From the NCBI GenBank assembly GCA_021820065.1, contig JAKAEE010000010.1, forward strand, positions 1 to 64,000: a DNA stretch of 64,000 bases, read 5' to 3'. A program made the translations under genes and the position numbers. Each line of letters begins with the position of its first letter. Position 1 is the first letter of the stretch. The notes under the pieces are model-generated. The model worked only from the letters and a program-made list of their open reading frames with translations. It searched no databases and was not told where the DNA came from. This stretch comes from Bacteroidota bacterium (GTDB lineage Bacteria; Bacteroidota; Ignavibacteria; Ignavibacteriales; Melioribacteraceae). This document shows, piece after piece, positions 17,697 to 25,655 of the stretch.

Positions 17697-17776
17697 GTCG
17701 TGCTTCGATGAACTCAGCACGACCTAATGAGTCTCTAAATATATTTAAAGTCGGGCCGGGCATGTCGAGGGCCGAC
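17697..17776. repeat. Composite two-hairpin element, copy A
   Basis: Two hairpins in inverted orientation. GTCGTGCT...AGCACGAC (17697-17723) has loop TCGATGAACTC. GTCGGGCC...GGGCCGAC (17750-17776) has a TCGAG-containing loop. An AT-rich spacer separates them. A related element lies at 18102-18196, on the other side of the GIY-YIG gene. The layout resembles a BIME (paired REP). Confidence 0.75.
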
Positions 17777-17795
17777 TAAATGAAGGGGGCAATTA

Positions 17796-18098
17796 ATGAA
17801 GCAAATATGGATTTACATTCTTCGATGTTCCGACGGATCTTATTATACTGGTGTTACGAATAATTTGGAAAGAAGGTTTAGAGAACATCAAAGTGGAACA
17901 CATATAGGATATACTTCCGCTAGGTTGCCTGTAAAATTGGTTTACTTTGAAGAATTCAACGATCCGCTAAGTGCAATTGCCCGCGAGAAACAAATTAAAG
18001 GATGGTCTCGCGCAAAGAAGGAAGCTCTTATGAAAGGCGACTTAGATTTATTGGTAGAATTGTCTAAAAACAAACTGAAGAAAAAGAGAGGACTTTGA
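17796..18098 (+). CDS. GIY-YIG nuclease family protein
   Basis: A 100-aa single-domain GIY-YIG protein of the YhbQ/UPF0213-like type: WIYILRCSDGSYYTG carries the GIY and YIG equivalents, NNLERRFREH contains the catalytic Arg and His, and the AREKQIKGW motif follows. It inserts between the hydroxyproline dehydratase and proline dehydrogenase genes and is flanked within 20 and 4 bases by two copies of a palindromic element. This arrangement suggests that nuclease and repeats move or are maintained together. That is inference. Confidence 0.92.
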   Translation: MKQIWIYILRCSDGSYYTGVTNNLERRFREHQSGTHIGYTSARLPVKLVYFEEFNDPLSAIAREKQIKGWSRAKKEALMKGDLDLLVELSKNKLKKKRGL

Positions 18099-18101
18099 TA
18101 T

Positions 18102-18196
18102 GTCGCGCTTCGACTAGTTCAGCACGCCATTTAGAAATATTTTAATTTAATAGTAATAATATCTATTAAGTCAGACCGAGCTTGTCGAGGTCTGAC
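18102..18196. repeat. Composite two-hairpin element, copy B
   Basis: The first hairpin (18102-18128, GTCGCGCTTCGACTAG...AGCACGCC) is imperfect. The second (18170-18196) has a perfect 8-bp stem, GTCAGACC/GGTCTGAC, with loop GAGCTTGTCGA. The CTTCGA/TCGAG loop sequences match copy A in the same orientation. The AT-rich spacer is about 40 bases. Confidence 0.75.
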
Positions 18197-18248
18197 GATG
18201 TGGCAATGTTGCTTCAATACCGGAATATTTTTTTGAAAGGAAACTGAA

Positions 18249-19178
18249 GTGAGTCTATCCCGCAGCGTTCTTCTTTGGGCGTCCGAGAATTCATGGATGC
18301 GTTACCACGTCCCCAGATGGGGATTTGTAAAAAGTGCAGTAAAAAAATTTATGCCCGGAGAACGCGTTGAAGATTCTCTCCGGGCTGCCGATACGTTTCG
18401 CGGCTTATCGATCACAACCGTTTTCACTAGACTTGGCGAAAACATAACCGATCTTTCCGAAGGGCTTGCCGTACGCGATCATTATCTTGATCTGATCGAT
18501 AAAATTTCGGCGAACAAACTCGATGTGGAGATATCTCTAAAACTTACCCAGCTTGGATTTGATCTTTCTTTCGACGAGACTTATAAACGATTCAAAACCA
18601 TCACGCAGAAAGTAAAAGATAAACTCAACAATGTGATCTGGATTGACATGGAATCCAGCTCGTACACCGGGAAGACAATCGAATTCTACAAAAAGATTAA
18701 GAGTGAATTCGACAATGTCGGTTTATGTCTCCAAGCTTACATGATTAGAACGCAAAATGATCTTAATGAGCTGCTGAGAATAGATTCTCACATTCGTCTT
18801 GTGAAAGGCGCATATAAAGAGCCACACGGAATTGTTTTTGCAGAAAAGAAAAAAGTTGATCAAAATTATTTTGAACTCGCAAAGAAAATGCTGAGTGCAT
18901 CAAAAGAAAAAAATATACGCACGGTTTTCGGTACGCACGACGAAAAATTAATCTTGCAAATTAGACAAGAAGCCGAACTGCTGGGTATCTCAAACGAGCA
19001 ATTGGAATTTCATATGTTGTACGGAATCAAGCCGGAATTCCAGAAAGAACTCGTCAAACGAGGCAATAAGTTACGCGTGCTGATCAGCTACGGCGAATTT
19101 TGGTATCCGTGGTATATGAGACGACTTGCGGAGCGTCCGGCAAATGTTTGGTTTGTATTGAAAAATATGTTTTCATAG
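18249..19178 (+). CDS. Proline dehydrogenase (possibly hydroxyproline dehydrogenase)
   Basis: FAD-dependent barrel, 309 aa, the size of monofunctional bacterial PRODH. The C-terminal substrate-binding helix is YGEFWYPWYMRRLAERPANV with the carboxylate-binding Arg291-Arg292, and RLVKGAYKEP is the family beta strand. It oxidises L-proline to P5C; in this gene context it may accept 4-hydroxy-L-proline, as PRODH2/HYPDH does in animals. GTG start with GAAAGGAAACTGAA upstream. It precedes the HOGA1-like gene by 24 bases. Confidence 0.9.
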   Translation: MSLSRSVLLWASENSWMRYHVPRWGFVKSAVKKFMPGERVEDSLRAADTFRGLSITTVFTRLGENITDLSEGLAVRDHYLDLIDKISANKLDVEISLKLTQLGFDLSFDETYKRFKTITQKVKDKLNNVIWIDMESSSYTGKTIEFYKKIKSEFDNVGLCLQAYMIRTQNDLNELLRIDSHIRLVKGAYKEPHGIVFAEKKKVDQNYFELAKKMLSASKEKNIRTVFGTHDEKLILQIRQEAELLGISNEQLEFHMLYGIKPEFQKELVKRGNKLRVLISYGEFWYPWYMRRLAERPANVWFVLKNMFS

Positions 19179-19202
19179 TAATAAAGGAATAGAAGGATTA
19201 AA

Positions 19203-20090
19203 ATGAAATTACTTCATGGCATCATGCCTCCCATCGCAACACCATTTGTGAACGACGAAGTTGCATACGATAAGCTTGCACAAAACTTTTCAAGATGGAA
19301 TAATACTGGTCTCAGCGGATTTGTGGTAATGGGTTCCAATGGTGAAAGTGTTTTCCTTACGCGCGAAGAAAAACTAAAACTTGTCGAAGCGGCAAAGAAA
19401 AATATCTCCGGCGATAAATTACTAATTGCCGGAACCGGGTCGGATTCAATTAAAGAAACGATTTCACTTTCCAACGATGCGGCTGATCTTGGTGCGGACT
19501 ATGTTTTAATTCTTACTCCGTCGTTTTACAAATCTGAAATGAAGCTGGCAGCGCACATAAAATATTTTTCATCTGTTGCAGATAAAACCAAAGTGCCGGT
19601 TATAATCTACAATGTACCAAAATTTACCGGTGTTGATATCGAGCCTGAAACGGTAGCTAAACTCGCCGAGCACAAAAACATTGTTGGAATAAAAAACAGT
19701 TCTGAAAACATCCGTCAGACAACAGAAATAATCGATCAGACTCCGAAAGATTTTGTAACGATAGTTGGGACTGCCTCGGTTTTGTATTCGGGAATATCGG
19801 CGGGAGCTGTTGGTGGAATTCTCGCGCTTGCCAACATTGCGGCGGATGAGTGTGTTCAAATTCAAAAGTTTGTTGAAGCTGGAAAACATAATCAAGCGCT
19901 TGAACTTCAGAAAAGAATGCTGCCGGTTAACAAAGCAATAACCGCTAAGTACGGCGTTGCCGGATTGAAAGCCGCAATGGATATGCTCGGTTATTTCGGC
20001 GGTGAACCGCGCTCACCACTTTCGTCCTTAAACGATGCTGGGAAAGAAGAACTGAAACAAATTTTGGTAACCTCTGGATTAATGAATTAA
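19203..20090 (+). CDS. DHDPS-superfamily aldolase, likely 4-hydroxy-2-oxoglutarate aldolase (HOGA1-like)
   Basis: Class I Schiff-base aldolase, 295 aa. Lys164 is in VGIKNSS, Tyr136 in YNVP, and GSNGE is at 44-48. Dihydrodipicolinate synthases have the TTGE type at that site, whereas vertebrate HOGA1 has GSNGE. The C-terminal LGYFGGEPRSPL also recalls HOGA1. Predicted reaction: 4-hydroxy-2-oxoglutarate to pyruvate plus glyoxylate. The assignment is strengthened by PRODH upstream and AGXT-like and P5CDH genes downstream. Alternatives are other DapA-family lyases such as the pyrroline-4-hydroxy-2-carboxylate deaminase. Confidence 0.8.
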   Translation: MKLLHGIMPPIATPFVNDEVAYDKLAQNFSRWNNTGLSGFVVMGSNGESVFLTREEKLKLVEAAKKNISGDKLLIAGTGSDSIKETISLSNDAADLGADYVLILTPSFYKSEMKLAAHIKYFSSVADKTKVPVIIYNVPKFTGVDIEPETVAKLAEHKNIVGIKNSSENIRQTTEIIDQTPKDFVTIVGTASVLYSGISAGAVGGILALANIAADECVQIQKFVEAGKHNQALELQKRMLPVNKAITAKYGVAGLKAAMDMLGYFGGEPRSPLSSLNDAGKEELKQILVTSGLMN

Positions 20091-20098
20091 GTGTAAAT

Positions 20099-21187
20099 AT
20101 GAAGAGAGCGCTTATACTAGGAGCCGGTTTTTCGAAAGCTGTTGCTGGTTTACCTGTAACAAAAGAAATGTTTTCTGTATTTGAAAAAGTTAGAAACGAG
20201 CAGAAATTATTAGGCAACAAGAATAGAGTTAAATGGCACAATGAAATTGATGTTTTTATCAACCGCTTATTGTATGAATTCTTAATAGAACCGAATTCAA
20301 GGGCAGATAAAAATAGCACTATCCTCTCTTCAAACTATTTTGAGGACTTCGAGGGTATTTGTTCCTTCATCGATTTGAATATTGCATTTGAAATTCAAGC
20401 GCGATCGGAAAAAAATGGCGTCAAAGCTCATCTAAGCGGCAAGCCAAAGTTTTTCAACGATACTACTGCAAATCTAACAATGATTAGAAGCTACATTGGC
20501 ACTTATCTGTTTTTATCATTAATTAATTACAATCTTAAAAATGAGCTAATGGAAAAATTATTTTCCAGCTTAATTAGCGAAACAACTGCATTTATATCTT
20601 TCAATTACGATCTAGTAATGGATCAATTCCTTTTTAAGAAAGGTTTATGGAATCCTCGAGATGGGTATGGCTTTACCCCTCGAAATCTCCCTCAAATAAA
20701 CCCTCTTCATAACACTTATTCCAAGATTTTACTGTTAAAGTTACATGGGTCCTTGAACTGGAAAAAAACCCTACTAACAAATGGAATTGAGTTGACTTGG
20801 AGATATGATGATGACAGATATTTTTTCCCTTCTTATTTACTAAACGAACCACCACGACTTTGGAAATATCAAGGCGGCCACAACTCTGGTGGGTTTATTT
20901 TCCCTTCATGGATAAAAACATTTAACCACGAGGAAATGTATTCCATTTGGCAAAAAGCATTTAATATATTGGTAGATTCTGATGAGATTTATTTTCTGGG
21001 GTATAGTTTACCAGATGCAGATGCTGCTGTATTTTCCTTATTAAACTCAGTTGACTTTTCACAGAAGGTGATAGTAGTAATTGACCCCAAAGCAAATGAA
21101 TATAAAAAGAAATACTCAGCAATTACCAAATTAAAAAATGTCACGTTTGTCGAACAAAATCTTGAGAATTATTTGAATAACCTTTAA
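20099..21187 (+). CDS. SIR2-like domain protein (putative NAD+ hydrolase)
   Basis: A 362-aa SIR2_2-type protein. The Rossmann loop LILGAGFS is at residues 5-12, FNYD at 168-171 (Asn169) and KLHGS near 214-218 (His216), with FLGYSLPDAD in the C-terminal part. The Asn/His pair is the catalytic signature of NAD+-consuming SIR2 domains in anti-phage systems such as Thoeris and DSR. It has no partner domain. It sits tightly (8 and 10 bases) between two hydroxyproline-catabolism genes, and the coding sequence looks more AT-rich than its neighbours, consistent with acquisition. A defence role is inference. Confidence 0.7.
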   Translation: MKRALILGAGFSKAVAGLPVTKEMFSVFEKVRNEQKLLGNKNRVKWHNEIDVFINRLLYEFLIEPNSRADKNSTILSSNYFEDFEGICSFIDLNIAFEIQARSEKNGVKAHLSGKPKFFNDTTANLTMIRSYIGTYLFLSLINYNLKNELMEKLFSSLISETTAFISFNYDLVMDQFLFKKGLWNPRDGYGFTPRNLPQINPLHNTYSKILLLKLHGSLNWKKTLLTNGIELTWRYDDDRYFFPSYLLNEPPRLWKYQGGHNSGGFIFPSWIKTFNHEEMYSIWQKAFNILVDSDEIYFLGYSLPDADAAVFSLLNSVDFSQKVIVVIDPKANEYKKKYSAITKLKNVTFVEQNLENYLNNL

Positions 21188-21197
21188 GGACTTAATC

Positions 21198-22313
21198 ATG
21201 CACAATTCATTCAAACCGCATAAAAGAATTTTAATGGGGCCTGGTCCATCAAATGTTAATCCAAAAGTTTTGGACGCAATGTCGAAGGCACCGCTTGGTC
21301 ATCTCGATCCGCAATTCATTGAGTTGATGGACGAAATTAAATCGCTCCTCAAATACACTTTTAAAACCGAAAATGAATCGACATTCGTTCTATCCGGTCC
21401 CGGTTCTCTCGGGATGGAAGCGTGTCTTGTAAATTTGGTGGAACCAGGTGATAAAGTTATTGTTTGTGTCGGCGGTTATTTTGCAAATCGTATGACGCAA
21501 ATTGTTGAAAAGATCGGTGGCAATGTTGTTGTTGTAAAAGAAACGTGGGGACGAGCGATCGAGCCGGCAAAACTTGAAGACGCATTGAAAACGAATCCCG
21601 ATACAAAAGTTGTTGCGTTCGTTCACGCCGAAACATCCACCGGCGCACTTTCAAATATTAAACAGCTTTCGGAAATTGCTCATAAATATAATTGCCTAAC
21701 AATCGCCGACACAGTTACTTCGCTTGGCGCAACAGATGTTTATGTTGATGAATGGAATCTTGACGCAGTTTATTCATGTTCACAAAAAGGATTGGCTTGC
21801 GTTGCCGGTATGTCGCCGATTATATTCAGCGAGCGCGCCGTTCAGCATATAAAGAATAGAAAGACTCCAATCCAAAGCTGGTTCAATGATTTGAATCTTT
21901 TAAGTGTTTATTGGAGCGGCGTGAAAAGAATTTACCACCACACCGCGCCGAGCAATCAATTTTATGGATTGCACGAAGCGTTATTAATTCTGAAAGAAGA
22001 AGGAATTGAAAACGCATGGCGCCGTCATAAAGAGAACAGCGCGAAGTTCATCTCTAAATTAAAACAACTCGGGTTAGACCCGTTTGTTCCCGAAGGAGAA
22101 AGAATTCCGAACCTCATCACCGTAAAAATTCCAAGTGATACTGACGAGGCAAAAGTACGAAACGAACTTCTCAACAAACACAATCTGGAAATCGGCGCGG
22201 GACTTGGAGAACTTGCCGGAAAAATTTGGCGCATCGGACTTATGGGTTATAACTCAAACGAAAAGATGATTGACTACTGCGTCGGGGCGTTAAAAGATGT
22301 TTTAAATAAATAA
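21198..22313 (+). CDS. Class V aminotransferase, alanine-glyoxylate type (AGXT-like)
   Basis: PLP enzyme, 371 aa. LMGPGPSNVNP is near the N-terminus, Asp171 in IADTVTSLG, the Schiff-base Lys197 in SCSQKGL, and YHHTAPSNQFYGLHEAL follows, as in AGXT. Predicted to convert glyoxylate to glycine with alanine or serine as donor. This would remove the glyoxylate produced by the HOGA1-like aldolase two genes upstream. Phosphoserine or purine-catabolic aminotransferases of the same class are less likely given the neighbours. Confidence 0.85.
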   Translation: MHNSFKPHKRILMGPGPSNVNPKVLDAMSKAPLGHLDPQFIELMDEIKSLLKYTFKTENESTFVLSGPGSLGMEACLVNLVEPGDKVIVCVGGYFANRMTQIVEKIGGNVVVVKETWGRAIEPAKLEDALKTNPDTKVVAFVHAETSTGALSNIKQLSEIAHKYNCLTIADTVTSLGATDVYVDEWNLDAVYSCSQKGLACVAGMSPIIFSERAVQHIKNRKTPIQSWFNDLNLLSVYWSGVKRIYHHTAPSNQFYGLHEALLILKEEGIENAWRRHKENSAKFISKLKQLGLDPFVPEGERIPNLITVKIPSDTDEAKVRNELLNKHNLEIGAGLGELAGKIWRIGLMGYNSNEKMIDYCVGALKDVLNK

Positions 22314-22327
22314 TCCTTGGGGGAAAA

Positions 22328-22894
22328 TTGCTTTCCGAAAAATTCCAAGTTGAAAGTTTTGGTCGTCATTCAATTCGCTTAAAGGAATACGATTACGCTC
22401 AACCAGGATGGTACTTCGTTACCATCTGCACCCATAAAATGATTCAGAGTCTCGGTAATGTTAAAAATGGAAAAGTAGTTTTGACCAATGCCGGAAAAAT
22501 CGCTGATGAAGAATGGAAGAAAACCAAGTCGGTAAGATCAAATGTTGATTTGGATAATTATGTAATAATGCCGAATCATATTCACGGAATAATTATAATC
22601 GATCATTCCGTAGGGGCGATCCGCAGGATCGCCCCCAATAATACCGAGGCGAATCAACGATTCGCCCCTACGTTAAAACCAAATTCACTCGGTTCTATTA
22701 TTGGTCAATTCAAATCAATCGTTACGAAACGCGTTCGCAAAACCGGAATACCCGATTTCAGATGGCAACGCAATTACTATGAACGTATAATCCGCAATGA
22801 AAAAGAGCTTTATCAGATTAGAAAATACCTTCAATTGAATCCGCTTAAATGGGAAATAGAAAAAGAAACTCCCGAGAATCTAGAATTCATTTAA
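22328..22894 (+). CDS. REP-associated tyrosine transposase (RAYT), second copy
   Basis: A 188-aa Y1/HUH transposase starting at TTG, with IRLKEYDYAQPGWYFVTIC, the HUH motif NHIHG (His84, His86), catalytic WQRNYYERII and the ending LNPLKWEI. It is diverged from the copy at 13668, so it is a separate acquisition or an old duplication. A 62-bp paired palindrome (22610-22671) is embedded in frame in the loop after HUH. It lies between the AGXT-like and P5C dehydrogenase genes without disrupting either. Confidence 0.9.
   Translation: MLSEKFQVESFGRHSIRLKEYDYAQPGWYFVTICTHKMIQSLGNVKNGKVVLTNAGKIADEEWKKTKSVRSNVDLDNYVIMPNHIHGIIIIDHSVGAIRRIAPNNTEANQRFAPTLKPNSLGSIIGQFKSIVTKRVRKTGIPDFRWQRNYYERIIRNEKELYQIRKYLQLNPLKWEIEKETPENLEFI
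22610..22671. repeat. BIME-like double palindrome inside the second RAYT gene
   Basis: Outer inverted repeats GTAGGGGCGA (22610-22619) and TCGCCCCTAC (22662-22671) enclose two hairpins: GGGGCGATCC/GGATCGCCCC with loop GCA (22613-22635), and GGCGAATC/GATTCGCC with loop AAC (22648-22666). The whole is translated as about residues 95-115 of the transposase. Confidence 0.85.
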
Positions 22895-22946
22895 TTTTCC
22901 TAATTTTGAATCACTAAAAATTTTCTTTAATAAGGAAGGCTGAATT

Positions 22947-24584
22947 ATGGCTAACGCGATTTTTAACATACCTCTCCCGCCGAATGAACCGGTGAAAAAT
23001 TATGCGCCCGGATCACCGGAAAGATCGGCACTAAAATTAAAACTTGACGAAATGCAAAAACAGCAGATTGAGATTCCAATAATCATCGGTGGAAAAGAAA
23101 TTAAAACAGGCGACACCGATAAATGTGTTATGCCCCATAATCACAAACACGTTTTGGCTACATATCATAAAGCTGGAACGAAAGAAGTTCAGATAGCAAT
23201 CGACTCCGCGATGGACGCTCACAAAATTTGGTCTCGAATGGAATGGCACGACCGCGCTTCCGTTTTGTTGAAAGCCGCTGATTTGTTAGGGCTGACTGAA
23301 TGGCGATACATTCTTAATTCCGCAACGATGCTGGGACAAAGCAAAAATCCTTTTCAAGCGGAAATTGACGCTGCCGCAGAGCTCGCCGACTTTTTTAGAT
23401 TCAACGCATACTACGCAATGAAAATTTATCAAGAGCAGCCGCTTCACTCGCCATTTGGAATGTGGAATAGAATGGAATACCGTCCGCTCGAAGGATTTAT
23501 TTTTGCAGTTGCGCCGTTCAACTTTACTTCGATAGCGGGAAATTTACCGACTGCACCGGCATTAATGGGAAATGTTGCTTTGCTAAAACCGGCATCGAGC
23601 GCAGTGTATTCCGGTTACTGGATTATGAAATTATTGGAAGCCGCAGGAATGCCTCCCGGCGTCATTAATTTTGTCCCGGGTTCAGGTTCCAAGGTTGGAA
23701 ATCCGGTAATGGATTCCGAACATTTCGGCGGAATACATTTTACCGGTAGCACACCGACTTTTCAATCAATGTGGAGAACCACCGCGAACAATTTAGGAAA
23801 ATATAAATCGTACCCGCGTTTAGTTGGAGAAACCGGCGGAAAAGATTTTGTATTTGCTCACGCAAGCGCTGACGTAATTGCGCTCGGTGTTGCGCTCATA
23901 CGCGGATCGTTTGAATACCAAGGTCAAAAGTGTTCTGCCGTATCGCGCGCATACATTCCGAAATCGATCTGGCCCAAGTTGAAAGAATACATGGTCAGCG
24001 AAATCAAAACTATTAAAATGGGCGAGCCGACCGACTTCACGAATTTCTTTAATGCCGTCATTGACAAAAATGCTTTTACAACAATTACCGACTACATCAA
24101 ATTTGCAAAAGCAGCCAACGATGCTGAAATAATTGTCGGCGGAAACTTTGACGATTCGGTCGGTTACTTTATCGAACCAACCGTGATTGTAACCACGAAT
24201 CCGAAATTCAAAACGATAGAAGAAGAAATTTTTGGTCCGGTGCTTACAATCTACGTTTACGACGACAACAAATATGAAGAGACACTTCATCTTTGCGACG
24301 AGACTTCCCCTTATTCTCTCACCGGTGCAATTTTCGCTCAAGACCGGAAAGCGGTTGAGCTTGCCGATAAAGTTTTAGTTAACGCTGCCGGAAATTTTTA
24401 TATCAACGACAAACCAACCGGGGCAGTTGTTGGCCAGCAGCCGTTTGGCGGCGCACGTGCAAGCGGCACAAACGACAAAGCCGGAAGCTATTTGAATTTG
24501 CTAAGATGGGTCTCGGCACGAACCATAAAGGAAAATTTCATTCCGCCAAAGGATTACCGTTATCCGTTCATGAGTGAGAAATAA
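22947..24584 (+). CDS. pruA: L-glutamate gamma-semialdehyde (P5C) dehydrogenase
   Basis: Group 1 P5C dehydrogenase of 545 aa, the eukaryote-like long form. The general-base Glu295 is in LVGETGGKD, the catalytic Cys329 in YQGQKCSAVSRAY, and FGPVLTIYVY and the C-terminal NFYINDKPTGAVVGQQPFGG motif are also present. It oxidises glutamate semialdehyde to glutamate, and in the hydroxyproline route oxidises 4-hydroxyglutamate semialdehyde. It closes the cluster that begins with the Xaa-Pro peptidase. Confidence 0.95.
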   Translation: MANAIFNIPLPPNEPVKNYAPGSPERSALKLKLDEMQKQQIEIPIIIGGKEIKTGDTDKCVMPHNHKHVLATYHKAGTKEVQIAIDSAMDAHKIWSRMEWHDRASVLLKAADLLGLTEWRYILNSATMLGQSKNPFQAEIDAAAELADFFRFNAYYAMKIYQEQPLHSPFGMWNRMEYRPLEGFIFAVAPFNFTSIAGNLPTAPALMGNVALLKPASSAVYSGYWIMKLLEAAGMPPGVINFVPGSGSKVGNPVMDSEHFGGIHFTGSTPTFQSMWRTTANNLGKYKSYPRLVGETGGKDFVFAHASADVIALGVALIRGSFEYQGQKCSAVSRAYIPKSIWPKLKEYMVSEIKTIKMGEPTDFTNFFNAVIDKNAFTTITDYIKFAKAANDAEIIVGGNFDDSVGYFIEPTVIVTTNPKFKTIEEEIFGPVLTIYVYDDNKYEETLHLCDETSPYSLTGAIFAQDRKAVELADKVLVNAAGNFYINDKPTGAVVGQQPFGGARASGTNDKAGSYLNLLRWVSARTIKENFIPPKDYRYPFMSEK

Positions 24585-24696
24585 ATGCCCTACATTTTTA
24601 TTATTCAACCTTCACCAAAGATTTGAAGAATATTTTTTCTTTGATATAGTTCTACGAAAAATGTTAGATTCTGAATGGGCAACAAGAATATTTACG

Positions 24697-24704
24697 GAGG
24701 AGGA
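24697..24704 (+). promoter_or_regulatory. Consensus Shine-Dalgarno that fixes the CBS-protein start
   Basis: GGAGGAGG lies 4-7 bases before the ATG at 24708. This argues against the in-frame ATG at 24675, which has no ribosome binding site. Confidence 0.7.
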
Positions 24705-24707
24705 TAT

Positions 24708-25136
24708 ATGAAATCATTAAAAGAAATATTAGCATCAAAAAATTTACACACGGTAAAATCCTGCACAACAATCTACGATACAGCTTGTTTTATGGCAGAG
24801 CACAATATTGGACTTGTTCCGGTTCTTGGAGAAGAGGGAAAATTACTCGGTGTTTTTTCCGAACGCGATTTGGTACGACGAGTAATTACAAGAGACTTGG
24901 ATTTGAAATCAACACTTGTGGACGAGGTGATGACCAAAGATCTTGTGCTTGCTAATGTAAATGAATCGCACGAGCAATGCCTGAAAAAAATGAAAGACCG
25001 CGGAACAAGACATATTTTGATTTTCGAGAATGAAAAACTGATCGGAATTATATCTGTAAAAGATTTACTCGAAGTTGACTTAAAGGATTATAAGGAGACT
25101 GTAGAAATTCTTCACAATTATATTTATGCCCGATAG
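24708..25136 (+). CDS. CBS-domain pair protein
   Basis: A 142-aa stand-alone tandem CBS module (about residues 8-62 and 75-130), with GLVPVLGEEGKLLGVFSERD and ILIFENEKLIGIISVKD. Such proteins bind adenine nucleotides and act as energy-status sensors on partner enzymes. No partner is identifiable here. It is followed 27 bases later by a DUF2721 gene and then aat. Confidence 0.88.
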   Translation: MKSLKEILASKNLHTVKSCTTIYDTACFMAEHNIGLVPVLGEEGKLLGVFSERDLVRRVITRDLDLKSTLVDEVMTKDLVLANVNESHEQCLKKMKDRGTRHILIFENEKLIGIISVKDLLEVDLKDYKETVEILHNYIYAR

Positions 25137-25163
25137 ATATAGTAAATTAAAATAAAGGTCACA

Positions 25164-25655
25164 ATGGATCTATTCAAAGAGTTGACGCTAAATGCGGTTC
25201 AAATAATTCAGCTGATGATTGCACCCGCGGTTATGATTAGCGCATGTGGACTGCTTCTGCTTGGCATCAATAACAAATACTCGCTCGTGGTTAACCGAAT
25301 AAGACTGCTGAACGAAGAGAAACGAAAATTAATGATGAAGATTGGCGAACACCCGGTAACGACAGACGAAAACGTTCGACTGGAAAGCATTGCAACGCAA
25401 ATTGGCGCATTGGTATATCGTTCCAAACTTGTACGAAACTCAGTATTGTCTTACACTATCGCGGTTGCTCTGTTTATTATAACTTCCATGCTGCTTGGCA
25501 TCTCGTCATTCCTTGCGCTGGGACGACTTAACTATTTTATAATTGCTGCGTTCTTGGTTGGAATGATCTTCGTCTTGGTTGGAATTGTTTTTGCGGGCAT
25601 GGAAACAAAGAAAGGTTACGACATAATTCTCTACGAAGTCAAAGCACATGAGTGA
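25164..25655 (+). CDS. DUF2721 membrane protein
   Basis: A 163-aa protein with an N-terminal helix (IAPAVMISACGLLLLGINN), a conserved cytoplasmic segment NRIRLLNEEKRKL and two further transmembrane helices, the layout of the DUF2721 family. Function unknown. Its stop overlaps the start of aat by eight bases, so they are co-transcribed. Confidence 0.75.
   Translation: MDLFKELTLNAVQIIQLMIAPAVMISACGLLLLGINNKYSLVVNRIRLLNEEKRKLMMKIGEHPVTTDENVRLESIATQIGALVYRSKLVRNSVLSYTIAVALFIITSMLLGISSFLALGRLNYFIIAAFLVGMIFVLVGIVFAGMETKKGYDIILYEVKAHE

Noticed and set aside
19203..20090. Annotation as dihydrodipicolinate synthase (dapA)
   Set aside because: The GSNGE active-site loop, the C-terminal LGYFGGEPRSPL and the catabolic neighbours fit HOGA1-like aldolases better. 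No lysine-biosynthesis genes are nearby.
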